A DNA stretch of 64,000 bases. Source: Tepidamorphaceae bacterium (lineage in GTDB: Bacteria; Pseudomonadota; Alphaproteobacteria; Rhizobiales; JAKSCL01). The position numbers and the translations under genes were made by a program. A model generated the notes under the pieces. That model was not told the DNA's origin. It ran no database searches and saw nothing but the letters and a program-made list of their open reading frames with translations. Below, in pieces: positions 1 to 6,987 of this stretch. The stretch's first letter is position 1. Each line of letters begins with the position of its first letter. The stretch lies in contig JANQPO010000017.1 in assembly GCA_028289445.1 (NCBI GenBank), positions 1 through 64,000 on the forward strand. Reading direction: 5' to 3'.

Positions 1-1
1 G

Positions 2-124
2 GCCGGCATCGGGGCGGCGATCGACTTCAACGACATGGTCTCCATGCACGCCCGCTATGACGGCGCCTTCTCAAGCTCCACCGTAGACCATCGCGGCGCG
101 GCAGGACTGACCGTCAAGTTCTAG
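2..124 (+). CDS. C-terminal end of an outer-membrane beta-barrel (autotransporter-like) protein, 5' truncated by window
   Basis: The frame is open from base 2 and stops at a TAG at 122-124, giving the last 40 residues of a protein that starts before the window. The residues alternate polar and hydrophobic in a strand-like way and the protein ends in GLTVKF. A C-terminal phenylalanine closing an amphipathic strand is the usual Bam-recognition signature of outer-membrane beta-barrels, including autotransporter translocators. The family is inferred from this short tail only. An autotransporter domain is the likeliest reading because a second surface protein lies next to it, but any beta-barrel with a terminal Phe would fit. 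Confidence 0.5.
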   Translation, partial: AGIGAAIDFNDMVSMHARYDGAFSSSTVDHRGAAGLTVKF

Positions 125-167
125 AGCGGGGACCGCACGCCTCACCCCAACGCCATCGCGGGCGGGG

Positions 168-320
168 AACATCGAATACTTCTTGAAGATCAGGGCGCGG
201 GACGTCCCAGACATCAAGCGGCTGCACCGGGAGCAACTTTTGACGCAGCCGGACGAGCGTCAGCTCCACAGCTTCTTCGTGCTGAAGGAAGTCATCGACG
301 GCGATCCGCTCGACTTTTGA
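168..320 (+). pseudogene. Remnant of an Lrp/AsnC-family transcriptional regulator (C-terminal part only)
   Basis: Reading from 168 to the TGA at 318-320 gives about 50 residues that match the end of the Lrp/AsnC effector-binding (RAM) domain: a NIEYFLKIRARD-like strand, then LHREQLLTQPDERQLHSFF and a final VLKEVIDGDPLDF. Intact family members are about 150 residues with an N-terminal helix-turn-helix. Here there is no start codon and no HTH-coding sequence upstream: the frame runs back into the preceding beta-barrel gene without a recognisable family sequence. It is therefore read as a decayed fragment. It cannot bind DNA on its own. Confidence 0.6.
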
Positions 321-376
321 ACAGCGGCGGACGCTGACAAGGCTGACAAGCAAGTCCACCTAACTGGTCATACGGT

Positions 377-2305
377 TTAGGGCACCGTGTTTGTAAACAG
401 ATTGTCGCCGAAATCCTCAAAGATCAGACCGTCGTTCGCAGCCTCAAAGCCGGCGATGTCGGCCGTAACGCCGTCAAGCCCGATATTGATACGGCTGCCG
501 AGGGTAACAAACTCACCGTCGGCGGTGTTGCTATGGATTTGATTGAAACGCAGGAGATCGCCGCCGTGGCCTTGTGCCAGAATCGCGCCGGCATCCCACT
601 CGGCCATGTCCATGCGGAAAATCTCATTGTCCACGATCCGCTCGATGATCATGTCGGTGGACGATGAGTTCAAGAAGCCCAAGCCGAGCGCGGCGCGTCC
701 GGTGATCTTTGGGTTTTCATCGCGGATGACATTGTTGCTGGCGTCGGTCACCACGATGCTCGATGTGTCGAGCGCTTCGATGAACACGCTCGCGGTAATG
801 TTCTGCCCGAACAGGGCGGCCTGCGTCAGCATGCGGTCGAACGTGTTGCCGGTCATGCTTATCGTCATCGAGGAGTCGTTTCTGGTTCTCAAGTCCAGGC
901 CATGAATGTGGGACCCCGTGACATTGACCATTGTGCTGCCTTCGGTGATGTCGACGACCACGCGGCCCGTGCTCGAAACGTTGGATAGCGTCAGGGACCT
1001 GACCGCATTGCCGTTGTTGGCGATCATGGGTTCGAGCCCACCGCTCGTGTCGTTCTGATTTGTGAAGCTCAGATTTCGGATCGTGTGATTACCATCGGTG
1101 GCTAACTCAATGATGGGTTGCGATGCGCCAAACAGCTCGTCACCGCGCACAAGAGTCGGATTGGAGTCCGATCCGGCGTTGAAGACTGCGACATTGTTGT
1201 AATCGTCCGAGAGCGGGAGGGACATCGAGCCGCCGACAAGCGACTGACCGGGCTTTAGAACCAGCGTGTTCTCCAGCGTGATGGGGGACTCATGATTGAG
1301 AATGACGAGCGTGTTGTCGTTGAGGGTAGCGAACTGGTCTTCCAGATCCCCACCATTCGATGCGCTTATGACATGAACCTCGTCATGAGCCTGCCCGTTG
1401 ACGACGGCTCTGGCGGGCTCTTGTAATGTCGATATGGTCTCACCGGACACGATATCGATGTCGCGCACGATTGGATTGGTCATGCGCCGCTCCAGCGGGC
1501 TGAGGCGTTTTCTCTTTCTCTTACCGAAGCGAAGCGGAATGATCAGTTCTGCGCCGACAGAGTGGCTTGCCTCGCGCACGTCGTCATATTGGGTTTCGCC
1601 ATGAAGTCTCAGTGTCGCGTTTTCTCCGAGCAGGGGAAGGTCGCTAAAGGCAAGCTGCGCCCGTCCTCTGACACCGCTAATGTTCCCGAAATCGTCGTTC
1701 TCGAAATGGTATCCAGCCAGAAACAGCCGCAACTCGCGCCTGTCGTCATTGAACACGGGAATCCTGCGGCCGAGTTCTATATCGAAGCCCGGTAGGGCTT
1801 GCTCGCGCGATGTTTGGGTATCGATGAAGATCTGAGTCCCGACCAGCGCCGTACTCGTCGCTCTGGACACGAGTTTCTTGTCGCGTTCTGGCAGATAGAC
1901 ATTCGCCCTCAAGTCCCAATTCTCGTTGAGAATTTCGCCGCCCAGCGTCAGTTGTCTGAACGCATTGTGATGCGTCGTTCGCCTGTAATCGAAGAAAGCG
2001 TACCCGCCGGCGATCCAGCGGTTTTGAACGATACGGCGATAACCGACGCCGATGTTGCCTTCAAGATCGTCGGTTCTATCGGCTCGGAAGCGGGCATATC
2101 CGAATATGAGGCTGTTTTCATTCTGCGCCAGCGGAAGGAACAGCTGCGTCTCAGCGATGTCTCTTTGGTTACCGAGTTTGCCGCCTGCCGTGAAATAAGG
2201 CTGCCATTTAGGCCCCTCGGCGGCCTCGGCGTGTCCGATGCTTGCGATGGACGTGAGCAATAGCAGACCGAGAAAACGGAGCGAACATATCGATGGGTGC
2301 ATCAT
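377..2305 (-). CDS. Inverse autotransporter (invasin/intimin-type beta-barrel) with beta-helix-like passenger
   Basis: A 642-residue predicted surface protein. The ATG at 2305 is preferred over the upstream ATG at 2335 because it has a GGAG about 10 bases upstream and begins a clean signal peptide (MMHPSICSLRFLGLLLL, with cleavage near HAEAAEG). Residues of about 35-275 resemble the inverse-autotransporter beta-domain, for example SLIFGYARFRADRTDDLEG and FDYRRTTHHNAFRQLTLGGE, followed by a basic GKRKRKR linker. The remaining roughly 350 residues are rich in Asn/Ser/Thr and short hydrophobic strands (HTIRNLSFTNQ, SLTLSNVSSTGRVVV, MTISMTGNTFDRM), which suggests a right-handed beta-helix rather than the Ig-like or C-type lectin domains of classic invasins. 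No LysM domain is seen. The role is inferred to be surface display or adhesion. Confidence 0.72.
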   Translation of the reverse strand: MMHPSICSLRFLGLLLLTSIASIGHAEAAEGPKWQPYFTAGGKLGNQRDIAETQLFLPLAQNENSLIFGYARFRADRTDDLEGNIGVGYRRIVQNRWIAGGYAFFDYRRTTHHNAFRQLTLGGEILNENWDLRANVYLPERDKKLVSRATSTALVGTQIFIDTQTSREQALPGFDIELGRRIPVFNDDRRELRLFLAGYHFENDDFGNISGVRGRAQLAFSDLPLLGENATLRLHGETQYDDVREASHSVGAELIIPLRFGKRKRKRLSPLERRMTNPIVRDIDIVSGETISTLQEPARAVVNGQAHDEVHVISASNGGDLEDQFATLNDNTLVILNHESPITLENTLVLKPGQSLVGGSMSLPLSDDYNNVAVFNAGSDSNPTLVRGDELFGASQPIIELATDGNHTIRNLSFTNQNDTSGGLEPMIANNGNAVRSLTLSNVSSTGRVVVDITEGSTMVNVTGSHIHGLDLRTRNDSSMTISMTGNTFDRMLTQAALFGQNITASVFIEALDTSSIVVTDASNNVIRDENPKITGRAALGLGFLNSSSTDMIIERIVDNEIFRMDMAEWDAGAILAQGHGGDLLRFNQIHSNTADGEFVTLGSRINIGLDGVTADIAGFEAANDGLIFEDFGDNLFTNTVP

Positions 2306-2492
2306 GGCAGCGCTTCTCCAAAGTGATTCGCGCATAAGATGCTAAAACTCTAAAATTCGCGTAAAAATTGTATAAAATTCGCGACAGGCTGAAATAGTTG
2401 TCTGTTCGCCTCGTGGTGCGCGGCGCCTTTGTGTTTAACGAAGATATCGAGGTGCGCCGCTTGACTTTGAGCAAGGGCGGGCGGCCGACGGG

Positions 2493-2520
2493 CAACAAGC
2501 AACAAGCAACAAGCAACAAG
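2493..2520. repeat. Four perfect tandem copies of a 7-bp unit (CAACAAG)
   Basis: Between the divergent autotransporter and AraC-family genes, CAACAAG is repeated four times without error, followed by a partial fifth unit (CAAG). The unit is not a multiple of three. The tract is about 190 bases upstream of the autotransporter start and about 90 bases upstream of the AraC start. The rest of this 302-base gap (2306-2607) is AT-richer next to the autotransporter and shows no gene that I can support. Confidence 0.85.
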
Positions 2521-2607
2521 CAAGGCGCGCTGTTGGCTTCGCTCAAGCTTGCATGGCGCGCACGGACGTCCATCTAAAGGGCACAGCCGTTTCCTGAAAG
2601 GCGTCCA

Positions 2608-3552
2608 ATGACCGAAGATGCGCTCAGCCAGATCCTAGACGTTCTGCAAATGCGCGGAACGGTCTATTTCCATACCCATTTCACGGCGCCCTGGGGCGTT
2701 CGTGTTCCCGCGTACGGCAATGTCGCACGATTCCACATGGTCATGCGTGGGGGGTGTTGGGCGCGGATCGATCCGCTGCCCGATCCGATCCATCTTTCGA
2801 CGGGTGACTTGTTGGTGATCCCGCATGGCGTCTCCCACATCTTGTCCGATGCACCGGAACGATCCGCCGATCAGCTGGACTTCGTTCTGAACAAGAGTGG
2901 TTATGACGGCCAAGGCGCTTTGATCTATGGCGGACAGGATGACGTCAGCGCCTGCAAACTGTTCTGCGGTCACTTCGAGTTCGAAGAGGGTGCGGTCCAT
3001 CCGCTGCTGTCAGGCCTTCCGACCGTCATCCATCTGCCGAATACCCAGACGATGAACGCGGAATGGTTGGAGTCGGTCATTCGCTTCGTTTCGGCCGAGG
3101 TTTTGGGGGGAAAGGCTGGTGCCGATGCCATTGTGCACAGGCTCACGGAAATCATTTTCATTCAAACCGTTCGAGCGTTCGTCGATCTCGCGGGAGACGC
3201 CGCCGGTAGCCTTGCCGGTGTCCTCGATCCGCAACTGAGCCGGTGCCTGGCGGCCGTCCATGCCGCCCCGCAGCATGACTGGACGGTGCAAACGATGGCG
3301 GCGGAAGCGGGAATGTCGCGCACCGTTTTCGCGGAGCGCTTTACGTCTTTGATCGGCATGACCCCGCATCGCTACGTCACCGAATGGCGCATGCAACGCG
3401 CGCGCCGGAGCCTCTCGGACACCGATGACTCGATTATCGAGATCGCCGAAACGGTTGGGTATGGGTCCGAGGCGGCGTTCACGCGCGCCTTTAAGAGGCA
3501 GTTCGACATCACGCCGGGAGCATTTCGCCGGCAAGGCGTCGGCGGTCGATAG
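2608..3552 (+). CDS. AraC-family transcriptional regulator with N-terminal cupin sensor
   Basis: A 314-residue regulator. Residues 1 to about 170 form a cupin-type sensor (HFTAPWGVRVPAYGNVARFHMV, then DLLVIPHGVSHIL with His residues), as in the AraC subgroup that carries a cupin_6-type domain. Residues of about 215-312 hold the paired helix-turn-helix DNA-binding domain, including MAAEAGMSRTVFAERF and the family hallmark IAETVGYGSEAAFTRAFKR. The start has GAAAGG upstream with a 7-base spacing. The gene is divergent from the autotransporter and could regulate it or the small membrane-protein gene downstream. The effector is unknown. Confidence 0.88.
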   Translation: MTEDALSQILDVLQMRGTVYFHTHFTAPWGVRVPAYGNVARFHMVMRGGCWARIDPLPDPIHLSTGDLLVIPHGVSHILSDAPERSADQLDFVLNKSGYDGQGALIYGGQDDVSACKLFCGHFEFEEGAVHPLLSGLPTVIHLPNTQTMNAEWLESVIRFVSAEVLGGKAGADAIVHRLTEIIFIQTVRAFVDLAGDAAGSLAGVLDPQLSRCLAAVHAAPQHDWTVQTMAAEAGMSRTVFAERFTSLIGMTPHRYVTEWRMQRARRSLSDTDDSIIEIAETVGYGSEAAFTRAFKRQFDITPGAFRRQGVGGR

Positions 3553-3689
3553 CCAACGGACAGAGAAGTACGGACGAAGGATCAATTTTTCGGGACGAGT
3601 ATGCATGGATTGAACGGATTGAAAGCGCATCTGTAGAGCGCAGCCGTCGCAATAGGCGGCGCCGATCCCACACTTACAGGAGACCAACC

Positions 3690-4064
3690 ATGCCGTTCCG
3701 ATTTGTCACGAAACAGATCCATGCGCTGCTCGACTATCCCGTCGCGCTGGCGCTGATGGGCCTGCCATTTTTGCTCCAACTGGGTGCCTCGAACCCGCTG
3801 GCCTTGTGGCTATCGGTCGTCACCGGGATTGCCGCATTCATTCTTACGGTTCTCACCGACCACCACCTCGGCATTCTGCGTGTCCTGCCCTACTCGTTCC
3901 ATCTTGCCGTCGATGGCGCCGTGGGGGTCAGCTACCTGCTTGCCCCGTTCGTGCTCGGTTTTTCGGGCATTGATGCCTGGTATTATTGGATCAATGGCGC
4001 GGCCGTCATGATCGTCGTTGGTCTGCACAAGCCGCAGGCCCGCCCCATCGGGCAGCCAGCCTGA
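3690..4064 (+). CDS. Small integral membrane protein (SPW-repeat-like)
   Basis: A 124-residue protein with four likely transmembrane segments: LLDYPVALALMGLPFLLQL, LALWLSVVTGIAAFILTV, FHLAVDGAVGVSYLLAPFVLG and WYYWINGAAVMIVVGL. The HALLDYP start and repeated hydrophobic pairs resemble small SPW-type or DoxX-like membrane proteins, but I do not recognise a catalytic or transport motif. Its start has AGGAG upstream with a 7-base spacing. It follows the AraC gene by 137 bases on the same strand. Its function is unknown and the family link is tentative. Confidence 0.7.
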   Translation: MPFRFVTKQIHALLDYPVALALMGLPFLLQLGASNPLALWLSVVTGIAAFILTVLTDHHLGILRVLPYSFHLAVDGAVGVSYLLAPFVLGFSGIDAWYYWINGAAVMIVVGLHKPQARPIGQPA

Positions 4065-4072
4065 TACACGAT

Positions 4073-4104
4073 GCGGCGGTCGGACTACGACGCTCGACCG
4101 CCGC
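4073..4104. terminator. 10-bp perfect inverted repeat between convergent genes
   Basis: GCGGCGGTCG at 4073-4082 is matched exactly by CGACCGCCGC at 4095-4104 with a 12-base loop. It sits just after the membrane-protein stop and before the end of the convergent MetE-like gene, a normal place for a shared terminator. There is no T-run on either side, so intrinsic termination is uncertain. It may instead be an mRNA 3'-end stabiliser. Confidence 0.45.
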
Positions 4105-4196
4105 GACCGATCCAGGAGCGGCACAAAGGCGCGACTGCTCACAGCAAACAGCCTGATTCTGCTTTCGACTTGAGAACGAAGAATCGCCTCCCAGAC

Positions 4197-5351
4197 CTAT
4201 CCCCACAATCGATCGCTGGCGATCTTTGCGCCGTCGCATAGCGCCTTGAGCTTCGCCCACACGATGCGCGGTTCGACTTCGGTTTTGTACATGGCCTGTG
4301 AGGAGAAGCCGCAATCCGTGCTGGCGATGACGTTTTCTCGGCCGACCCGCTCGGCGAAACGTACGATGCGCTCGGCCACATATTCGGGATGCTCGACCAC
4401 GCTCGACGCATGGGTGATGACGCCGGGAACCACCAGCTTGCCATCCGGCAACTTCACCGTTTCCCACAAATGGTATTCGTGCTCGTGGCGCGGATTGCCG
4501 GCTTCGAAGGAGTAGGCGGCTGCATTCACCCGCAGCACCTGGTCGATCATGTCCGGCAGGTCCGGTTCGTAAATACGCGGACCCTGGTTGATGCCGTAGC
4601 AGGTGTGAAAGCGCACCTTCTCCTCGGGGATGCCCTTCAGGCTGTGGTTGACGGCCTCGACATACATCGACGCCTTGGCGATCCGGGCCGCCTCATCGAG
4701 GGACTTGTCCATATAGACATGCGGCAGGAAGGGGTCGTCCACCTGCAACAGGAAGCCGGCATCGATGATCGCGCGGTATTCCTCGGATAGCGCATCGGCC
4801 AGCGCGAACATATAGGCTTCCTCGCTTGGATAGTATTCGTTGAACCCGACGCCGGTGACGGCTGCGCACGGCATGAAGGCTTCCGCGCAGCCGAAGGTGT
4901 CGACGGCGGCTTGAAGATTCTCAAGATCCGTCTTGAGGGCCTCGTGCCCGATATAGCGGATCTCGCCAACGCAGCAGAGTGGCGCGGAGGGTGCGATCGC
5001 GCCGCCCAGATGCGCACGCTTGAAATAGTCCTCGTAGTACTCGGGGAACGTCTCGCGTTCCTTCTTGTAGTAGCCCATGTCGGCGTCCGGTCGTGGTTCG
5101 AAGCCCTCCAGGCGTTCGTTTATGTAGACGGCGTGCCCCGGTTTCGACATTTCGCCGTCCGCGACGATGTCGATCCCGGCTTCGACTTGCTTCCCGACCA
5201 TGTCGGCGACCGACTGCTGGAGCCTGTTGGCGAACGCTGCCGCGTCGATGGCTTCGCCGTCGAGCCGCGCTTTGAGCACGTCAAGCAGATCATGGGGGCG
5301 CGGCAGGCTGCCGACATGGGTGGTGAGGATGCGGTCGGTGCTGTGTCTCAT
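4197..5351 (-). CDS. MetE-like cobalamin-independent methionine synthase family protein (C-terminal-domain type)
   Basis: About 384 residues, the size of single-domain MetE-like proteins rather than the roughly 760-residue two-domain MetE. The N-terminus has the family signature ILTTHVGSLPRP, and IDIVADGEMSK follows. The zinc-ligand set is visible: FHTCYG (His and Cys), a conserved Glu region around YSFEAGNPRHEHE, and STDCGF (Cys). Such proteins move a methyl group to a thiol, or belong to uncharacterised methyltransferase branches; the substrate here is unknown. The ATG at 5351 is preferred because MRHSTDRILTTH is a typical start and AAAGACGG lies upstream. A GTG at 5372 would add seven residues. 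It is the last gene of the ridA-methyltransferase operon. Confidence 0.8.
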   Translation of the reverse strand: MRHSTDRILTTHVGSLPRPHDLLDVLKARLDGEAIDAAAFANRLQQSVADMVGKQVEAGIDIVADGEMSKPGHAVYINERLEGFEPRPDADMGYYKKERETFPEYYEDYFKRAHLGGAIAPSAPLCCVGEIRYIGHEALKTDLENLQAAVDTFGCAEAFMPCAAVTGVGFNEYYPSEEAYMFALADALSEEYRAIIDAGFLLQVDDPFLPHVYMDKSLDEAARIAKASMYVEAVNHSLKGIPEEKVRFHTCYGINQGPRIYEPDLPDMIDQVLRVNAAAYSFEAGNPRHEHEYHLWETVKLPDGKLVVPGVITHASSVVEHPEYVAERIVRFAERVGRENVIASTDCGFSSQAMYKTEVEPRIVWAKLKALCDGAKIASDRLWG

Positions 5352-5450
5352 TGGCCCGTCTTTCGTTGTCACTATCCGATTGAGAATGAACCGGATTTCT
5401 CGATTTGGCTAGTCATCAGATCGGCCCGCCCGCGCTTTGGCGTCGTGTCG

Positions 5451-6572
5451 TCACGCGTTCCGCGAAATTGTGAAGATCTCGTCGTTGAACCAGAGCCCTC
5501 CGTATTTCTGGAGGACTTTCGCCGTGACGTCGAAATGGTGAGAACTCCCGTGTGTCTCTTCAATCAGCCGATCTTCGATCTGGCCGACATAGGTCGCCGC
5601 GTTCCAAGCCGCCGATAGCGTCGATGTGCCGATGGATGGCCCGATTTCTTCCGGTAGCGTGTGCATGCGATAGGATAACAGGGCGTCGCCGCCGCTCGGG
5701 ATGGTGAGATCGAAGGCGTCGACCTCACCGCCCAACTCGCCCTTTAGGGCATCGATCAGATCGTAGCGATTGACCGGGAATAGGTCGATGTCGCTCCAGA
5801 CGGATGTGATGATTTCCTCGCCTGGATCATTGCCGGCAGCCTGGGCAACCAGCATGCGTCCCCCTGGGGCCAGGCTCCGGGCCAGAGGGGTGAGGACCGA
5901 GCGAGCCTTCAGCGCGGCTTCGGTGCGCGCGCGCCAAGGCTGCGATGCAAGCACGAGATCGAAGTCGGCGACCGCGCTGCCCTTATCTGGAATGATACCG
6001 TCCAGAAGGAAGCTGTGGTCTTTGCGATAAATGACCAGAACCGAAGGGGTGACATAGATCGGATTGCCGGTCTTTTGCGACGAGCGCACCTGCCAGTTCT
6101 CGACCAAATGGGGATCGAGCGCGCGCAGTTGCTCGGAGAACCCGAAAGACGACTGCCCTTCCAATGCGACGGCTTTCCAGGCCAGTTTTTCCGCGGTCTG
6201 CGGATTGTTTGGCCTTAGCCACGGCGCCTCCGAGTAGAAAAGATTGGTCATCACCACGACGCTGGCCGGATGCTCGACCATGCGATCCGGAATCTTTTCC
6301 AGAGAAAGGCGCAAATCCTCCAGGCTGATCTCCTTGCCGACAACGTAGAACGGCACGTTGGGATGGCGCTGGTGTAACGCGCGCATTGTGTTCGCCAGCA
6401 CGGTGGCGTCTCCCATGCCTGCATCGAACATGCGAAACGCCGGCGGGCGAGGAGCGATCTGCTTTAGTACCTTTGCGACCCACTCGGAGATTTTCCACTT
6501 CTCATTGGTCGTGGTGACGAAGGTCAGATATTTGAGACGGTTGTCGTAAAACCTGAAGGGTCTATCCGGCAT
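5451..6572 (-). CDS. SAM-dependent methyltransferase (class I fold, unknown substrate)
   Basis: About 373 residues starting MPDRPFRFYDNRLKYLTF. The SAM-binding motif I is FRMFDAGMGDATVLANTM; an acidic residue after the second strand is seen in FYVVGKEISLEDL; and FDLVLASQPWRA resembles motif IV. The glycine-rich SLAPGGRMLVAQAAG matches the post-IV region. The ATG at 6572 lies inside the end of the ridA gene (overlapping in the string ATGCCGGATAG), which suggests translational coupling. A longer frame to 6662 would overlap ridA extensively and is rejected. The pairing with a MetE-like protein suggests a shared methyl-transfer role, but this is inference. The acceptor is unknown. Confidence 0.75.
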   Translation of the reverse strand: MPDRPFRFYDNRLKYLTFVTTTNEKWKISEWVAKVLKQIAPRPPAFRMFDAGMGDATVLANTMRALHQRHPNVPFYVVGKEISLEDLRLSLEKIPDRMVEHPASVVVMTNLFYSEAPWLRPNNPQTAEKLAWKAVALEGQSSFGFSEQLRALDPHLVENWQVRSSQKTGNPIYVTPSVLVIYRKDHSFLLDGIIPDKGSAVADFDLVLASQPWRARTEAALKARSVLTPLARSLAPGGRMLVAQAAGNDPGEEIITSVWSDIDLFPVNRYDLIDALKGELGGEVDAFDLTIPSGGDALLSYRMHTLPEEIGPSIGTSTLSAAWNAATYVGQIEDRLIEETHGSSHHFDVTAKVLQKYGGLWFNDEIFTISRNA

Positions 6573-6987
6573 GACCTTCTCCCGATGGCTCGGCAAGTGC
6601 GCGTTGTGCTGCGATGACCTCAACCTCGACCTTGAACACGTCTCGCGCGAAACCTGAGACAATCATCAGAGTCGAGGCTGGGGGCGGGTCACCGACGAAG
6701 TGGTCACGGACGGCCATATAATCCGGCAGATACGCGCGGTCGGTGACATAGGCGTTGATGCGCACGATGTCGTCCAGCGCCATATCGGCCGACGCCAGGA
6801 CTGCCTGGATGTTTTCGAAGCATAGCGCCGTTTGCGCGCCGGCGTCCTCTGGAATTTCCTCGTCAGGTGCAATACCAAGCTGACCGGAACAAAAGAGAAG
6901 CCTGGCGCCCGGCGGTATCTCGATACCATGACTGTAGCGGGCAAAGGGCGGCCGGATTGTCTCCGGCGTGTGCGATTTGAGGGTCAT
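6562..6987 (-). CDS. RidA (YjgF/YER057c/UK114) family enamine/imine deaminase
   Basis: About 141 residues. The family core is clear: LLFCSGQLGIAPDEEIP, AQTALCFENIQAVLASADMALDDIVRINAYVTD and VEVEVIAAQRAL. RidA proteins hydrolyse reactive 2-aminoacrylate-type enamines released by PLP enzymes, and the Arg before INAYVTD lies where the key arginine is expected. The ATG at 6987 (MTLKSHTPE) has GGGAG upstream; an upstream ATG at 7014 would add nine residues. It is the first gene of a minus-strand operon with the methyltransferase and MetE-like genes. Its start codon shares CATG with an in-frame ATG of the divergent glycosyltransferase gene. Confidence 0.88.
   Translation of the reverse strand: MTLKSHTPETIRPPFARYSHGIEIPPGARLLFCSGQLGIAPDEEIPEDAGAQTALCFENIQAVLASADMALDDIVRINAYVTDRAYLPDYMAVRDHFVGDPPPASTLMIVSGFARDVFKVEVEVIAAQRALAEPSGEGHAG

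Noticed and set aside
2208..2573. 121-codon minus-strand frame reading through the 7-bp repeat
   Set aside because: The repeat gives a LLLVACCLL-like stretch that mimics a hydrophobic helix, but the frame overlaps the autotransporter start and has no ribosome binding site or family features.
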